Source: Actinomycetota bacterium
GTDB lineage: Bacteria > Actinomycetota > Thermoleophilia > Solirubrobacterales > 70-9
NCBI GenBank assembly: GCA_018268605.1
Contig: JAFDWG010000319.1
Location: forward strand, 1-40,537
Length of the DNA stretch: 40,537 nucleotides
Direction of reading: 5' to 3'
A program made the translations under genes and the position numbers. The notes under the pieces were generated by a model that worked only from the letters and a program-made list of their open reading frames with translations, made no database searches and had not been told where the DNA came from. This document shows, one piece after another, positions 1 to 7,651 of this stretch (the first letter of the stretch is position 1; the number at the start of each line of letters is the position of its first letter).

Positions 1-1
1 C

Positions 2-70
2 GATCGGGAACCCGGGGCCGTGGTCGACTCGGTGCGGCGGCACCTCGCGCGGCGCGCTCCCATAAAGTGA
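2..70 (+). CDS. C-terminal end of an unidentified protein (5' truncated)
   Basis: An open frame enters from the left edge and stops with TGA at 68-70, giving a 22-residue tail that ends in RRHLARRAPIK. The next start codon follows 4 bases later, which suggests one transcript. The tail (EPGAVVDSVRRHLARR) is amphipathic and could be the last helix of many enzymes, including an alpha/beta hydrolase. It is too short to identify. It is called only because frame, stop and tight spacing to the next gene agree. Confidence 0.4.
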   Translation, partial: DREPGAVVDSVRRHLARRAPIK

Positions 71-74
71 GGCC

Positions 75-281
75 GTGGCCGAGAAGACCGCATCCGGAGA
101 CGAGGCGGCGGCGATCGCCGCGGCGATCGCGCGCTTCGAGTCGGAATTCGCCGCCGTGCCGGCGTCGGAGCCCGCGGATGCGATCTCACCGTGGCAGCGC
201 GCCGCGCTGCTCGAGGGAGTGGGCGCCAAGCAGGACATCCAGGACCCACAAGCACGAGGAGGAGCGAGATGGCAGTCGTGA
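75..281 (+). CDS. small acidic protein resembling acyl-CoA carboxylase-associated (epsilon-like) subunits
   Basis: A 68-residue protein from a GTG start, preceded by a weak GTGAGG ribosome binding site. The N-terminal half is an Ala/Glu-rich helix (DEAAAIAAAIARFESEF), followed by a Pro/Ala linker and SPWQRAALLEGVG near residues 38-50. A helix, linker and PWxRAAxxEGV tail is the pattern of small proteins found beside carboxyltransferase genes in actinobacteria, where epsilon-like subunits help assemble acyl-CoA carboxylases. Assignment is by pattern only, and no carboxyltransferase is visible because the window starts just upstream. The last 13 bases overlap the dodecin-like gene. Confidence 0.45.
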   Translation: MAEKTASGDEAAAIAAAIARFESEFAAVPASEPADAISPWQRAALLEGVGAKQDIQDPQARGGARWQS

Positions 282-478
282 AAATCATCGAGCTCGTAGG
301 GAGTTCCAAGACGTCGACCGATGACGCCGCGAAACAAGCGTTGGCGCAGGCACAGGGGTCGCTGCGCAACATCCGCGCCGTCGACATCGTGTCGACCGGG
401 ATCCGCGGCGAGAACCTGGACGAGTACCGGGCTCACGTCCGGGTCGCGTTCCTGATCGAGGGATCGGAGGTCAGTTGA
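269..478 (+). CDS. dodecin-like protein lacking the usual flavin-contact residues
   Basis: A 69-residue protein with the dodecin fold signature: strand AVVKIIELVGSS, a helix with TDDAAKQALAQAQ, then SLRNIR and a final strand ending VRVAFLIEGS. Dodecins are 12-mer spheres that bind flavin (or CoA) and buffer it in the cytosol. The ATG start has GAGGAGGAG 6-14 bases upstream, a strong ribosome binding site, so the longer GTG-initiated frames are unlikely. The Trp that stacks on flavin in characterised dodecins is A37 here, and the Gln of the next strand is R54. The protein may therefore bind another ligand or none. The stop overlaps the next start (TGATG). Confidence 0.75.
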   Translation: MAVVKIIELVGSSKTSTDDAAKQALAQAQGSLRNIRAVDIVSTGIRGENLDEYRAHVRVAFLIEGSEVS

Positions 479-873
479 TGGCTGACGCCGGTGCCGACGT
501 GACGCCGAAGGAGATCTCCCGCGCCGAGGCGCGGGAGATGGTCGACAAGGGCGCCCAGCTGGTCGACGTGCGCGCCGACCACGAGTGGGAGACGGGCCAT
601 CTGCCCGGCGCCGTCCACATCCCGCTGGCCGAGCTGCCCGCACGGGTCGAGGAGATCGCCAAGGACCAGCCGGTGATCCTCTACTGCCGCGGCGGCAACC
701 GCTCATCGATGGCGACCACCGCCCTGACCGAGGCCGGCTACGACGCGGTGAAGCTCTCCGAGGGGGCGGTCGGCTGGGAGGAAGAGGGCCTGCCCTTCGA
801 GCCGGAGGGCGGATACGTGGCCGAGTCGGGCGAGGCCGCAGCAATTCTTGAGGCCCGCAAACGCAGTTCCTGA
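478..873 (+). CDS. rhodanese-like sulfurtransferase
   Basis: A 131-residue single rhodanese domain. The N-terminal part has ISRAEAREMVDKGAQLVDVRADHEWETGHLPGA, the usual LVDVR-x-EWExGHLPGA signature. The active-site loop is CRGGNRSSMA with the persulfide-carrying cysteine at C70. Such proteins move sulfane sulfur from thiosulfate or persulfides to acceptors in the cytosol. The ATG overlaps the dodecin stop by one base; an in-frame TTG three bases earlier is less likely. It sits directly upstream of the sulfate assimilation operon, so a sulfur-handling role fits, but the 66-base gap with promoter-like sequence suggests the sulfite reductase has its own promoter. The acceptor is unknown. Confidence 0.85.
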   Translation: MADAGADVTPKEISRAEAREMVDKGAQLVDVRADHEWETGHLPGAVHIPLAELPARVEEIAKDQPVILYCRGGNRSSMATTALTEAGYDAVKLSEGAVGWEEEGLPFEPEGGYVAESGEAAAILEARKRSS

Positions 874-902
874 GCCAAATCTCAGCGCTTCGCAGATAAA
901 TA

Positions 903-930
903 CCCTAATCCCGGTCAGGGTTTTGCTAAT
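903..930 (+). promoter_or_regulatory. promoter/operator region of the sulfite reductase operon
   Basis: An AT-richer stretch carries CCCTAAT (903-909), then CCCGGTCAGGG (910-920), then TTTTGCTAAT (921-930). GCTAAT could be the -10 element, ending 9 bases before the ATG at 940; no Shine-Dalgarno sequence precedes that ATG, so the message may be leaderless. The stretch 908-932 closely matches 19287-19311 in the iron permease/DtxR intergenic region, suggesting a shared regulator. This is inferred from sequence similarity only. Confidence 0.4.
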
Positions 931-939
931 TTCCTCCAC

Positions 940-2781
940 ATGGAGGTCATAGTCGCTGAGAACAAGACGCAGGAGGGCAAGGGCCGCGTAGGCACCCTGG
1001 AGAACCCAGAGGCCTATGAGAACGTCCCGGGCCACATCATCCCGATCATCGAGCGCGAGTTCGATGACTTCGACAACGAAGCGGAGAAGTTCCTCGCCGA
1101 GGAGTTGCCGGAGAACGAGTTCATCGGGTTCCGCCTCAAACAGGGCGTCTACGGCCAGCGCCAGTCCGACGTCCAGATGGTCCGCGTCAAGCTTCCCTTC
1201 GGGGGGGTCACGCCGGATCAGATGGACTCCTTCGCCGACGTCGTCGAAAGATGGGCGCCGCTGAACAAGGGCCACATCACGACCCGGCAGAACATCCAGA
1301 TCCACCATGTGCCGCTGCGCGACATGGAGGAGCTGCTGAAGGTGATCTCCGAGTCCGGCCTCTCTTCCCGTGAGGGCTGCGGCAACACGGTCCGCAACGT
1401 CACCGGCGACCCCTGGGCCGGCGTCGCGCCCGACGAGATCTTCGACCCGACGGCGCACGCGATCGCCTACGTCCGCTACTTCGTCCGCCACCCGACGACG
1501 CAGCTGATGCCGCGCAAGATCAAGACCGCCTTCTCCGGTTCCGACGAGGACCGGGCGATCACCGGCATCCACGACATCGCCTTCCTCGCCCGTGAACGTG
1601 ACGGGGTGAAGGGCTTCGAGGTCAGGGTCGGCGGCGGCACGTCGATCATGGCCCGCGTTGCACCAACCATCTACGACTTCGTCGAGGCCGACAACGGCGA
1701 CTACCTCAAGGTGGCCGAGGCCGTCTTCCGGATCTTCGACCGTCAGGACTGGCTGCGCGTCAATCGCGCCCGGGCCCGGATCAAGGTGCTGGTCGACAAG
1801 ATCGGCGCCGACGCCTTCCGCGACCTCCTCGACGAGGAGCTGCGCGGCGACTGGGTCGAGGAGCGCGAATTCGGCCCCGAGCTGGTCGAGCGCCTGCGCT
1901 TCGACGACGACGAGGAGTCGCGGGCGCCGAAGGCCCCGCCGAGCGCCGCGTCGCCGAACGGCGACCGCCAGGCATTCGACCGCTTCGTCGAGTCGAACGT
2001 GCAGCCGCAGCGCCAGGCCGGCTTCTCCGCCGTCGAGGTGAAGGTCACCCGCGGCGACCTGACCCCGGAGCAGTTCCGCGGGCTCGGTCAGATCATGCGC
2101 GACTACAGCGGCGGCAACGCCCGCTCGACCGTGCAGCAGAACCTGGTCCTGCGCTGGGTCCGCGATGAGTCGGTCTACGACGTCTGGACCAAGCTCGTCG
2201 AGCTCGGCCTCGGCGACCCCGGCGCGCGGGAGATCTCGGACGTCGTCTCCTGCCCCGGCACCGACAGCTGCAAACTCGGGATCACCTCCTCGATGGGCCT
2301 CAACCGGGCCGTCAAAGAGCGGATCGACGAGATGGAGCTCGACGACGAGCTCACCCGGCAGATCCACATCAAAATGAGCGGCTGCCCGAACGGCTGCAGC
2401 CAGCATCACATCGCCAACATCGGCTTCTACGGCGCCTCGCTGAAGATCGGCGGGCGGCAGATGCCCGCCTACATCCCGCACATCGGCGGGAACTACGAGG
2501 GCGGCACGGTCGCCTACGGCAAGCGCCTCAAATCGCGCCTGCCCGCCAAACGGGTCCCGACGGCGGTCGAGCGCTGGGTGCGCATGTACGAGTCCGAGCG
2601 CTCCGAGGGCGAGGAGTTCAACGCCTTCGCCGAGCGGATCGGCCAAGAGCGCTTCGAAGCCGAGGTCAAGGATCTGACGATGCCGGTCGACTTCTCCCTG
2701 GAGACCATGCAAGAGTTCATCGACTGGCAGCGGGCAACTCCCTACGAAGTCGTCCGCGGCGAAGGGGAGTGCGCGATCTAG
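940..2781 (+). CDS. sir: ferredoxin-dependent assimilatory sulfite reductase (siroheme, 4Fe-4S)
   Basis: A 613-residue protein of the nitrite/sulfite reductase family, reducing sulfite to sulfide with six electrons, probably from ferredoxin, in the cytosol. It shows the two-fold repeat of the family: ferredoxin-like halves near residues 60-130 and 340-405, each followed by a siroheme/4Fe-4S half. The iron-sulfur/siroheme ligands are C438-x5-C444 (CPGTDSC) and C482-x3-C486 (SGCPNGC). Residues 320-335 form a charged linker. Sulfite rather than nitrite is favoured because cysH, cysD and cysNC follow in the same direction. The ATG at 940 is the first plausible start; no ribosome binding site is seen, consistent with a leaderless message. 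Confidence 0.92.
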   Translation: MEVIVAENKTQEGKGRVGTLENPEAYENVPGHIIPIIEREFDDFDNEAEKFLAEELPENEFIGFRLKQGVYGQRQSDVQMVRVKLPFGGVTPDQMDSFADVVERWAPLNKGHITTRQNIQIHHVPLRDMEELLKVISESGLSSREGCGNTVRNVTGDPWAGVAPDEIFDPTAHAIAYVRYFVRHPTTQLMPRKIKTAFSGSDEDRAITGIHDIAFLARERDGVKGFEVRVGGGTSIMARVAPTIYDFVEADNGDYLKVAEAVFRIFDRQDWLRVNRARARIKVLVDKIGADAFRDLLDEELRGDWVEEREFGPELVERLRFDDDEESRAPKAPPSAASPNGDRQAFDRFVESNVQPQRQAGFSAVEVKVTRGDLTPEQFRGLGQIMRDYSGGNARSTVQQNLVLRWVRDESVYDVWTKLVELGLGDPGAREISDVVSCPGTDSCKLGITSSMGLNRAVKERIDEMELDDELTRQIHIKMSGCPNGCSQHHIANIGFYGASLKIGGRQMPAYIPHIGGNYEGGTVAYGKRLKSRLPAKRVPTAVERWVRMYESERSEGEEFNAFAERIGQERFEAEVKDLTMPVDFSLETMQEFIDWQRATPYEVVRGEGECAI

Positions 2782-2823
2782 CTCGCGCTGGAGCGGGGAA
2801 CTGCAGAAACGGACTGACGGAAC

Positions 2824-3543
2824 ATGAAACCGCCGCCTATCACGCTGTCGGGCAACGTCCCGACAATCACCGACCTCGACCACGAGGCGATCGCGGACGA
2901 GCTCGAGCCCCTGACCGCGCAGGAGACGATCGAGTGGATGTTCGACCAGTTCGGTCAGGACCACTACATCGCCTGCTCGTTTCAGAAAACCAGCTCGGTG
3001 ACGGCGCACATGGCGTCCAAGATCAATCCCGACGCGCGATTCTTCTACCTCGACACCGACGTGCTCTTCCCGGAGACCTACGAGACCCGGGACCGTCTCG
3101 CCGAGGCGCTGGGCATCGAGTTCGATCGGTACCACAACATGACCATCGCCGAGCAGGCCGCGGAGTACGGCGAGGAGCTTTGGAAGCGCGAGCCGGACGC
3201 CTGCTGCGGGGTCCGCAAGGTCGAGCCGATGCGTCGCGCGCTTTCATCCGTAGACTGCTGGGTCGCCGGCGTCCGCCGGGCGGATTCCAGCTCCCGTGCC
3301 GGGGCTCCCAAGTTCACCTGGGACAAGAAATTCGGCCTTTGGAAGCTGAACCCGCTCGCCGACTGGTCCGAGCGCGATGTCTGGAACTACATCCATGAGC
3401 ACCGTCTTCCGTACAACCCGCTTCACGATCGCGGCTACCCCTCGATCGGCTGCACGCACTGCACGCAGCCGGTGGGCCCTGGCGGCGACCTTCGCGACGG
3501 CCGCTGGGCCGGCGTCGAAAAGACCGAGTGCGGCATCAACTAG
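2824..3543 (+). CDS. cysH: adenylylsulfate/phosphoadenylylsulfate reductase
   Basis: A 239-residue PAPS-reductase-family enzyme that reduces activated sulfate to sulfite with thioredoxin-type reductant. The nucleotide loop CSFQKTSS lies near residues 51-58. The cysteine pairs C127-C128 (CCGVRK) and C210-x2-C213 (CTHC) are those that bind a 4Fe-4S cluster in the APS-using branch. The catalytic cysteine is C236 in the C-terminal ECGIN; the family norm is ECGIH or ECGLH, so the last residue is unusual. It follows the sulfite reductase by 42 bases. Substrate (APS against PAPS) is inferred from the four cluster cysteines. Confidence 0.92.
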   Translation: MKPPPITLSGNVPTITDLDHEAIADELEPLTAQETIEWMFDQFGQDHYIACSFQKTSSVTAHMASKINPDARFFYLDTDVLFPETYETRDRLAEALGIEFDRYHNMTIAEQAAEYGEELWKREPDACCGVRKVEPMRRALSSVDCWVAGVRRADSSSRAGAPKFTWDKKFGLWKLNPLADWSERDVWNYIHEHRLPYNPLHDRGYPSIGCTHCTQPVGPGGDLRDGRWAGVEKTECGIN

Positions 3544-3614
3544 CGACGCGGTCCTAGGCGGGACGCCGACGGGCGGACCAGCCGAACCTCTTTGTTGATT
3601 CACTTGGTGCACTA

Positions 3615-4544
3615 ATGGACGAGATCACGAAAGTAAGGCCCGCGGCCGTGGAGCTGGACGACCTCGACACGCTCGAGGCGGAGTCGATGTTCATCATCCG
3701 CGAGGTCGTCGCCGAGTTCGAACATCCGGTGATGCTCTTCTCCGGCGGGAAGGACTCGGTGCTGATGCTGCAGCTGGCGCGCAAGGCGTTTGCGCCGGCG
3801 CCGGTGCCGTTCCCGATCATGCACGTGGACACCGGTCACAACTTCCGCGAGGTGATCGAATTCCGCGACAAGGTCGTCGACGAATACGGCCTGCGGCTGG
3901 AGGTGGCCTCGGTCCAGGACCTGATCGACCAGGGCATCATCAAGGTCGGCCACGAACTGGAATCCCGTAACCGCCACCAGACCCGCGCGCTGCTCGACGC
4001 GATCAAGGACGGCGGCTTCGACGCGGTCTTCGGCGGTGGCCGGCGCGACGAGGACAAGGCGCGCGCCAAGGAGCGGATCCTCTCCTTCCGCGACAAATTC
4101 GGCCAGTGGGACCCGAAGAACCAGCGCCCCGAGCTGTGGCACCTCTACAACGGACGCCATAAGAAGGGCGAGCACATCCGCGTCTTCCCGATCTCCGACT
4201 GGACCGAGCTCGACGTCTGGCGCTACCTCTCCCGTGAGCAGATCGAGCTGCCGCCGATCTACTTCGCCCACGAGCGCGAGGTGGTCGACAACGAGGGCCT
4301 GCTGATGGCCGTCAACGAGTTCTTCCCGCTGCCGGATGGCGCCGAGTCCCACACCAAGATGGTGCGCTACCGGACCGTCGGCGACGCGACCTTGACCGGC
4401 GCCGTGCCCTCCCAGGCGACCACCTATGACCTGGTGATCGAGGAGACGGCGGTCTCGCGGATCACCGAGCGGGGCGCGACCCGCGGCGACGATCGCTTCT
4501 CCGAAGCGGCGATGGAGGATCGCAAGCGGGAGGGCTACTTCTAG
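3615..4544 (+). CDS. cysD: sulfate adenylyltransferase subunit 2
   Basis: A 309-residue catalytic subunit of ATP sulfurylase, making APS from ATP and sulfate in the cytosol with CysN. The PP-loop SGGKDS is at residues 43-48 and HVDTGHNF follows near 75. The C-terminal half carries GGGRRDEDKARAKER and the typical PISDWTELDVWRY region. Length is normal for CysD. It lies 71 bases after cysH and 163 bases before cysNC. Its stop codon (4542-4544) forms the start of a long inverted repeat whose other arm contains the cysNC ribosome binding site. No clear ribosome binding site is seen before its own ATG. Confidence 0.95.
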   Translation: MDEITKVRPAAVELDDLDTLEAESMFIIREVVAEFEHPVMLFSGGKDSVLMLQLARKAFAPAPVPFPIMHVDTGHNFREVIEFRDKVVDEYGLRLEVASVQDLIDQGIIKVGHELESRNRHQTRALLDAIKDGGFDAVFGGGRRDEDKARAKERILSFRDKFGQWDPKNQRPELWHLYNGRHKKGEHIRVFPISDWTELDVWRYLSREQIELPPIYFAHEREVVDNEGLLMAVNEFFPLPDGAESHTKMVRYRTVGDATLTGAVPSQATTYDLVIEETAVSRITERGATRGDDRFSEAAMEDRKREGYF

Positions 4545-4706
4545 TGGCCCCTCCGGCAGATCCCGGCACCCATCTGGCGGCTGCAAACCTGCGCCCGCCT
4601 TTGTCCTCGGTCGGCCAAATAGCAACCGCTATCAGGCCTCCCTGCGTCCGCGGCGTGCTTGGTTTTCGCTCGCCATATGGGCCCCGGGACTACCGGAGGG
4701 GCCACT
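4543..4706 (+). repeat. long imperfect inverted repeat filling the cysD-cysNC gap
   Basis: A perfect 14-base arm at 4543-4556 (AGTGGCCCCTCCGG) pairs with 4693-4706. Pairing continues inward with small bulges: TCCCGG (4561-4566), CCCAT and TGGCG find partners down to about 4650. The centre holds ATAGC-AACC-GCTAT (4619-4632) flanked by GGCC on each side. The spacer could thus fold into one long rod. The right arm contains GGAGGGG, the likely cysNC ribosome binding site, 6 bases before its ATG. The left arm begins inside the cysD stop codon. It could be an RNA coupling device or a MITE-like element; no target duplication is seen. Confidence 0.7.
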
Positions 4707-4707
4707 G

Positions 4708-6579
4708 ATGCCGGCCACGGAGATCCTCCGGATCGCGACCGCCGGTTCGGTGGACGACGGCAAGTCGACCCTGATCGGGCGGCTCCTGCACGACACCAAA
4801 TCGATCTTCGAAGACCAGCTCGAGTCGATCGAGCGGACCTCGGAGAAACGCGGCGACGAACAGACCGACCTGGCGCTCTTGACCGACGGCCTGCGGGCCG
4901 AGCGCGAGCAGGGGATCACGATCGACGTCGCCTACCGCTACTTCGCGACGCCGAAGCGAAAGTTCGTCATCGCCGACACGCCGGGCCACATCCAGTACAC
5001 GCGCAACATGGTCACCGGCGCCTCGACCGCGAATCTGGCGCTGCTGCTGATCGACGCGCGCAAAGGTGTGCTCGAACAGACCCGCCGTCACGCGCTGCTC
5101 TCCTCGCTGCTCGGTGTCCCGCACCTGGTCCTCTGCGTCAACAAAATGGATCTCGTCGACTACGACCAGCGGATCTACGACGAGATCCGCGAGGAGTTCA
5201 CCTCCTTCGCCGCCAAGCTCGACATCACCGACCTCGGCTTCGTCCCGATCTCGGCGCTGCAGGGCGACAACGTCGTGGAACCGTCGCCGAACATGCCCTG
5301 GTTCCACGGGCAGCCGCTGCTCGGCCACCTCGAGGACGTCCACATCGCCTCGGACCGCAACCTGGTCGACAACCGCTTCCCAGTCCAGTACGTGATCCGC
5401 CCACAGTCGGCGGAGTACCGCGACTACCGCGGCTTCGCCGGCTCGGTCGTCGGCGGGATCTTCAAGCAGGGCGACGAGGTCATGGTGATGCCGTCGCGCA
5501 AAGCCTCGAAGATCGCCGCGATCGACACGCCCGACGGCGAGGTGGCCCAGGCCTTCCCGCCGATGTCGGTGACCATCCGCCTCGAGGACGAGGTCGACGT
5601 CTCCCGCGGCGACATGATCTGCCGCCCGACCAACCAGCCGACCGCGAGCCGCCGCTTCGAGGCGATGATCTGCTGGTTCGACGAGACCTCGCACCTGCGC
5701 ACCGGGGCGCCCTACCAGCTGAAGCACACCACCCGTTGGGTCGCCGCCGAGGTGGAGGAGCTGCGATACCAGCTGAACGTCGACACCCTGCACCGCGATC
5801 TGACCGCCGAGACGCTCGAGGTCAACGACATCGGCCGCGTCGCGATCCACACCACCTCGCCGCTCTTCTTCGACGAGTACCGGATCAACCGCACGACCGG
5901 GAGCTTCATCCTGGTCGACCCGGCGACCGATCTGACGGTCGCGGCGGGGATGATCATCAGTGCCGGTGGCGACGTCGGCGCGGTCAGCGACACCGCCTCG
6001 ATCGTCGCCGAGAACATCACCTTCCATCCGTCGAAGCTCTCGCGCGACGAGCGCTGGGGAGCGCTCGAAACCAGTGGGGCGACGATCTGGATGACCGGTC
6101 TCTCGGGCTCGGGCAAGTCGACGATCGCGACCGCGATCGAGCACACGCTCGTCTCCTCCGGCCGCGCCGCCTTCATGCTCGACGGCGACAACCTCCGCCA
6201 CGGGCTCAACGCCAACCTCGGCTTCTCGCCGGAGGACCGCGACGAGAACGTCCGCCGCACCGGCGAGGTGGCCAAGATCCTCGCCGAATCGGGCACCGTC
6301 GCGATCGTCTCCCTGGTCAGCCCCTACAAGGCCGAGCGTGACCGCGTCCGCGCCCTTCACGAGGAGGCCGGCATCCCCTTCTTCGAGGTCTTCGTCGACA
6401 CTCCGTTGGAGGAGTGCGAACGCCGGGACCCGAAGGGCCTATACGCCAAGGCGCGGGCGGGGGAGATCAAGGATCTGACGGGTGTCGGGTCACCGTACGA
6501 GGCCCCGGAGAGTCCGGATCTCGTGACGTCGCCGGACCTCGAGGAGGCCGTGCGGCAGGTTTTGGCGCTACTGCCTTAG
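4708..6579 (+). CDS. cysNC: sulfate adenylyltransferase subunit 1 fused to adenylylsulfate kinase
   Basis: A 623-residue bifunctional protein. Residues 1-430 are a translation-factor-like GTPase (CysN) with P-loop GSVDDGKST at 13-21, DTPGHIQY and NKMD; GTP hydrolysis drives APS synthesis by CysD. Residues about 440-623 are an APS kinase (CysC) with P-loop GLSGSGKS at 464-471, DGDNLRHGLN and the phosphorylation/substrate segment SLVSPYKAERD, all intact, so PAPS synthesis is expected. The fusion is common in bacteria. The ATG is chosen because GGAGGGG lies 6 bases upstream and the protein starts just before the GTPase domain. It is the last gene of the operon. Confidence 0.95.
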   Translation: MPATEILRIATAGSVDDGKSTLIGRLLHDTKSIFEDQLESIERTSEKRGDEQTDLALLTDGLRAEREQGITIDVAYRYFATPKRKFVIADTPGHIQYTRNMVTGASTANLALLLIDARKGVLEQTRRHALLSSLLGVPHLVLCVNKMDLVDYDQRIYDEIREEFTSFAAKLDITDLGFVPISALQGDNVVEPSPNMPWFHGQPLLGHLEDVHIASDRNLVDNRFPVQYVIRPQSAEYRDYRGFAGSVVGGIFKQGDEVMVMPSRKASKIAAIDTPDGEVAQAFPPMSVTIRLEDEVDVSRGDMICRPTNQPTASRRFEAMICWFDETSHLRTGAPYQLKHTTRWVAAEVEELRYQLNVDTLHRDLTAETLEVNDIGRVAIHTTSPLFFDEYRINRTTGSFILVDPATDLTVAAGMIISAGGDVGAVSDTASIVAENITFHPSKLSRDERWGALETSGATIWMTGLSGSGKSTIATAIEHTLVSSGRAAFMLDGDNLRHGLNANLGFSPEDRDENVRRTGEVAKILAESGTVAIVSLVSPYKAERDRVRALHEEAGIPFFEVFVDTPLEECERRDPKGLYAKARAGEIKDLTGVGSPYEAPESPDLVTSPDLEEAVRQVLALLP

Positions 6580-6739
6580 GGGGTCCTGGCCGCTCCGGCC
6601 GTCCGAGCTGCGGTCCTGGGCGTCTCTCCGAGGGTTCGTGCGTGAGAGGCCGCACCTCGGCCGATCCCGTGACGAAGACGTCTGGAACTCCACACTTCCT
6701 CGCGCCTTCGGTCCAAGCAGGATGCGCCTCGGGGGGTGT

Positions 6740-6780
6740 GGGAGAAGACGCACCGAAGCTCGGACTTCGTGACGTCTCCC
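6740..6780. terminator. possible bidirectional hairpin between convergent cysNC and PHP genes
   Basis: An interrupted stem is visible in the 214-base convergent gap: GGGAG / CTCCC outside, GACG (6747-6750) with CGTC, and CGAAG (6754-6758) with CTTCG (6765-6769) around a short loop. There is no T-run on either strand, so termination is a guess from position. The rest of 6580-6793 shows no gene. Confidence 0.3.
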
Positions 6781-6793
6781 TGTGCCCTGGGCG

Positions 6794-7609
6794 TCAGCTC
6801 GGCTGCGCCGGGACCTTCGGCTCTCCCAACCCGTAGGTCTCGTACGCCCCGAACTTGGCGAAGGTCTTGTGCGTCGGCCCGTGGTAGTCGGAGCTCGCCG
6901 TGGGCACCAGATTCAGCTCGGCGCAGAGGTCCAGGAGGTGCTTCGTCTGCTCCTCGGAGTGCGTGGGGTAGAAGGTCTCGACGCCGTCGGCATTCAGCGA
7001 GCGGATCAGGTCGTCGACCTCGCCCGGCTCGGTGATGTCCCAGTAGGGGTGGGCGATGACGGCGACGCCGCCGGCCTCGTGGATGAGGTCGATCGCCTGG
7101 GCGGCATTCGGCCAGCGGCGGGGGACGAAGGCTTTGGCGCCGGGCACGAGGTACTCCTCGAAGAAGGGCCCCAGATCGCCGGTGGCGCCGGCCGCCTTGG
7201 CGATGTGGGGGCGGCCGATCGAGTCGGCGCCGCCGGCCTCGCGGATCGCGTCGTCGAGGGTGAGGTCGAAGCCGAAGGAGCGGAGGTTCTCGACGATCTC
7301 CCCCGCGCGGGCGCGACGCTCGTCTTGGGCGCGATCGCAGGTCGGCTCGATCTTCGCCAGGTCCACCCAGTAGCCGCAGATGTGGAGGTCTTCGGCGTAC
7401 TCGTGGACGCAGGACATCTCCACCGCGGGGACGATCTCGACCCCGTGCTCGCGCCCTGCCTCTGCGGCCTCGGGAACCCCGGCGACCGAGTCGTGATCGG
7501 AGAGGGCGAGCGTCGTGACCCCGGCCCTTGCCGCTTCCGCGACCACATCCCGCGGGGCGAGCTGACCGTCGGAATGGGTGGAGTGGCTCTGCAGCTCGAT
7601 GAGTGGCAT
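6794..7609 (-). CDS. PHP-domain metal-dependent phosphoesterase
   Basis: A 271-residue PHP protein of the YciV/TrpH type; relatives are 5'-3' exoribonucleases acting on short RNA or nucleoside 3',5'-bisphosphate phosphatases. Metal-site motifs run in order: QSHSTHSDG (7-15), LSDHDSV near 36-42, AVEMS near 62, GRPHIAKAA in the middle, VIAHPYW and the C-terminal SDYHG. The first histidine of the usual HxH pair is glutamine (Q7), with H9 retained. PAP disposal would fit the neighbouring sulfate operon, since APS kinase products lead to PAP, but this is speculative. The gene is convergent with cysNC and divergent from the carboxylase gene. The start ATG follows directly before the PHP motif. Confidence 0.85.
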   Translation of the reverse strand: MPLIELQSHSTHSDGQLAPRDVVAEAARAGVTTLALSDHDSVAGVPEAAEAGREHGVEIVPAVEMSCVHEYAEDLHICGYWVDLAKIEPTCDRAQDERRARAGEIVENLRSFGFDLTLDDAIREAGGADSIGRPHIAKAAGATGDLGPFFEEYLVPGAKAFVPRRWPNAAQAIDLIHEAGGVAVIAHPYWDITEPGEVDDLIRSLNADGVETFYPTHSEEQTKHLLDLCAELNLVPTASSDYHGPTHKTFAKFGAYETYGLGEPKVPAQPS

Positions 7610-7651
7610 CGGCGCAGCCTAACGAGGGTGCGGACCCAGCCTCCCTCGTGT

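Noticed and set aside
703..3135. 810-residue open frame on the minus strand
   Set aside because: It lies antisense to the rhodanese, sulfite reductase and cysH genes, has no recognisable motif and reflects the absence of stops in GC-rich DNA.
4671..4706. Similarity of the cysNC-proximal arm to 15282-15297 (CCATATG followed by GGCCCC)
   Set aside because: Only short blocks match; no extended alignment or second arm exists at 15282, so chance is likely.
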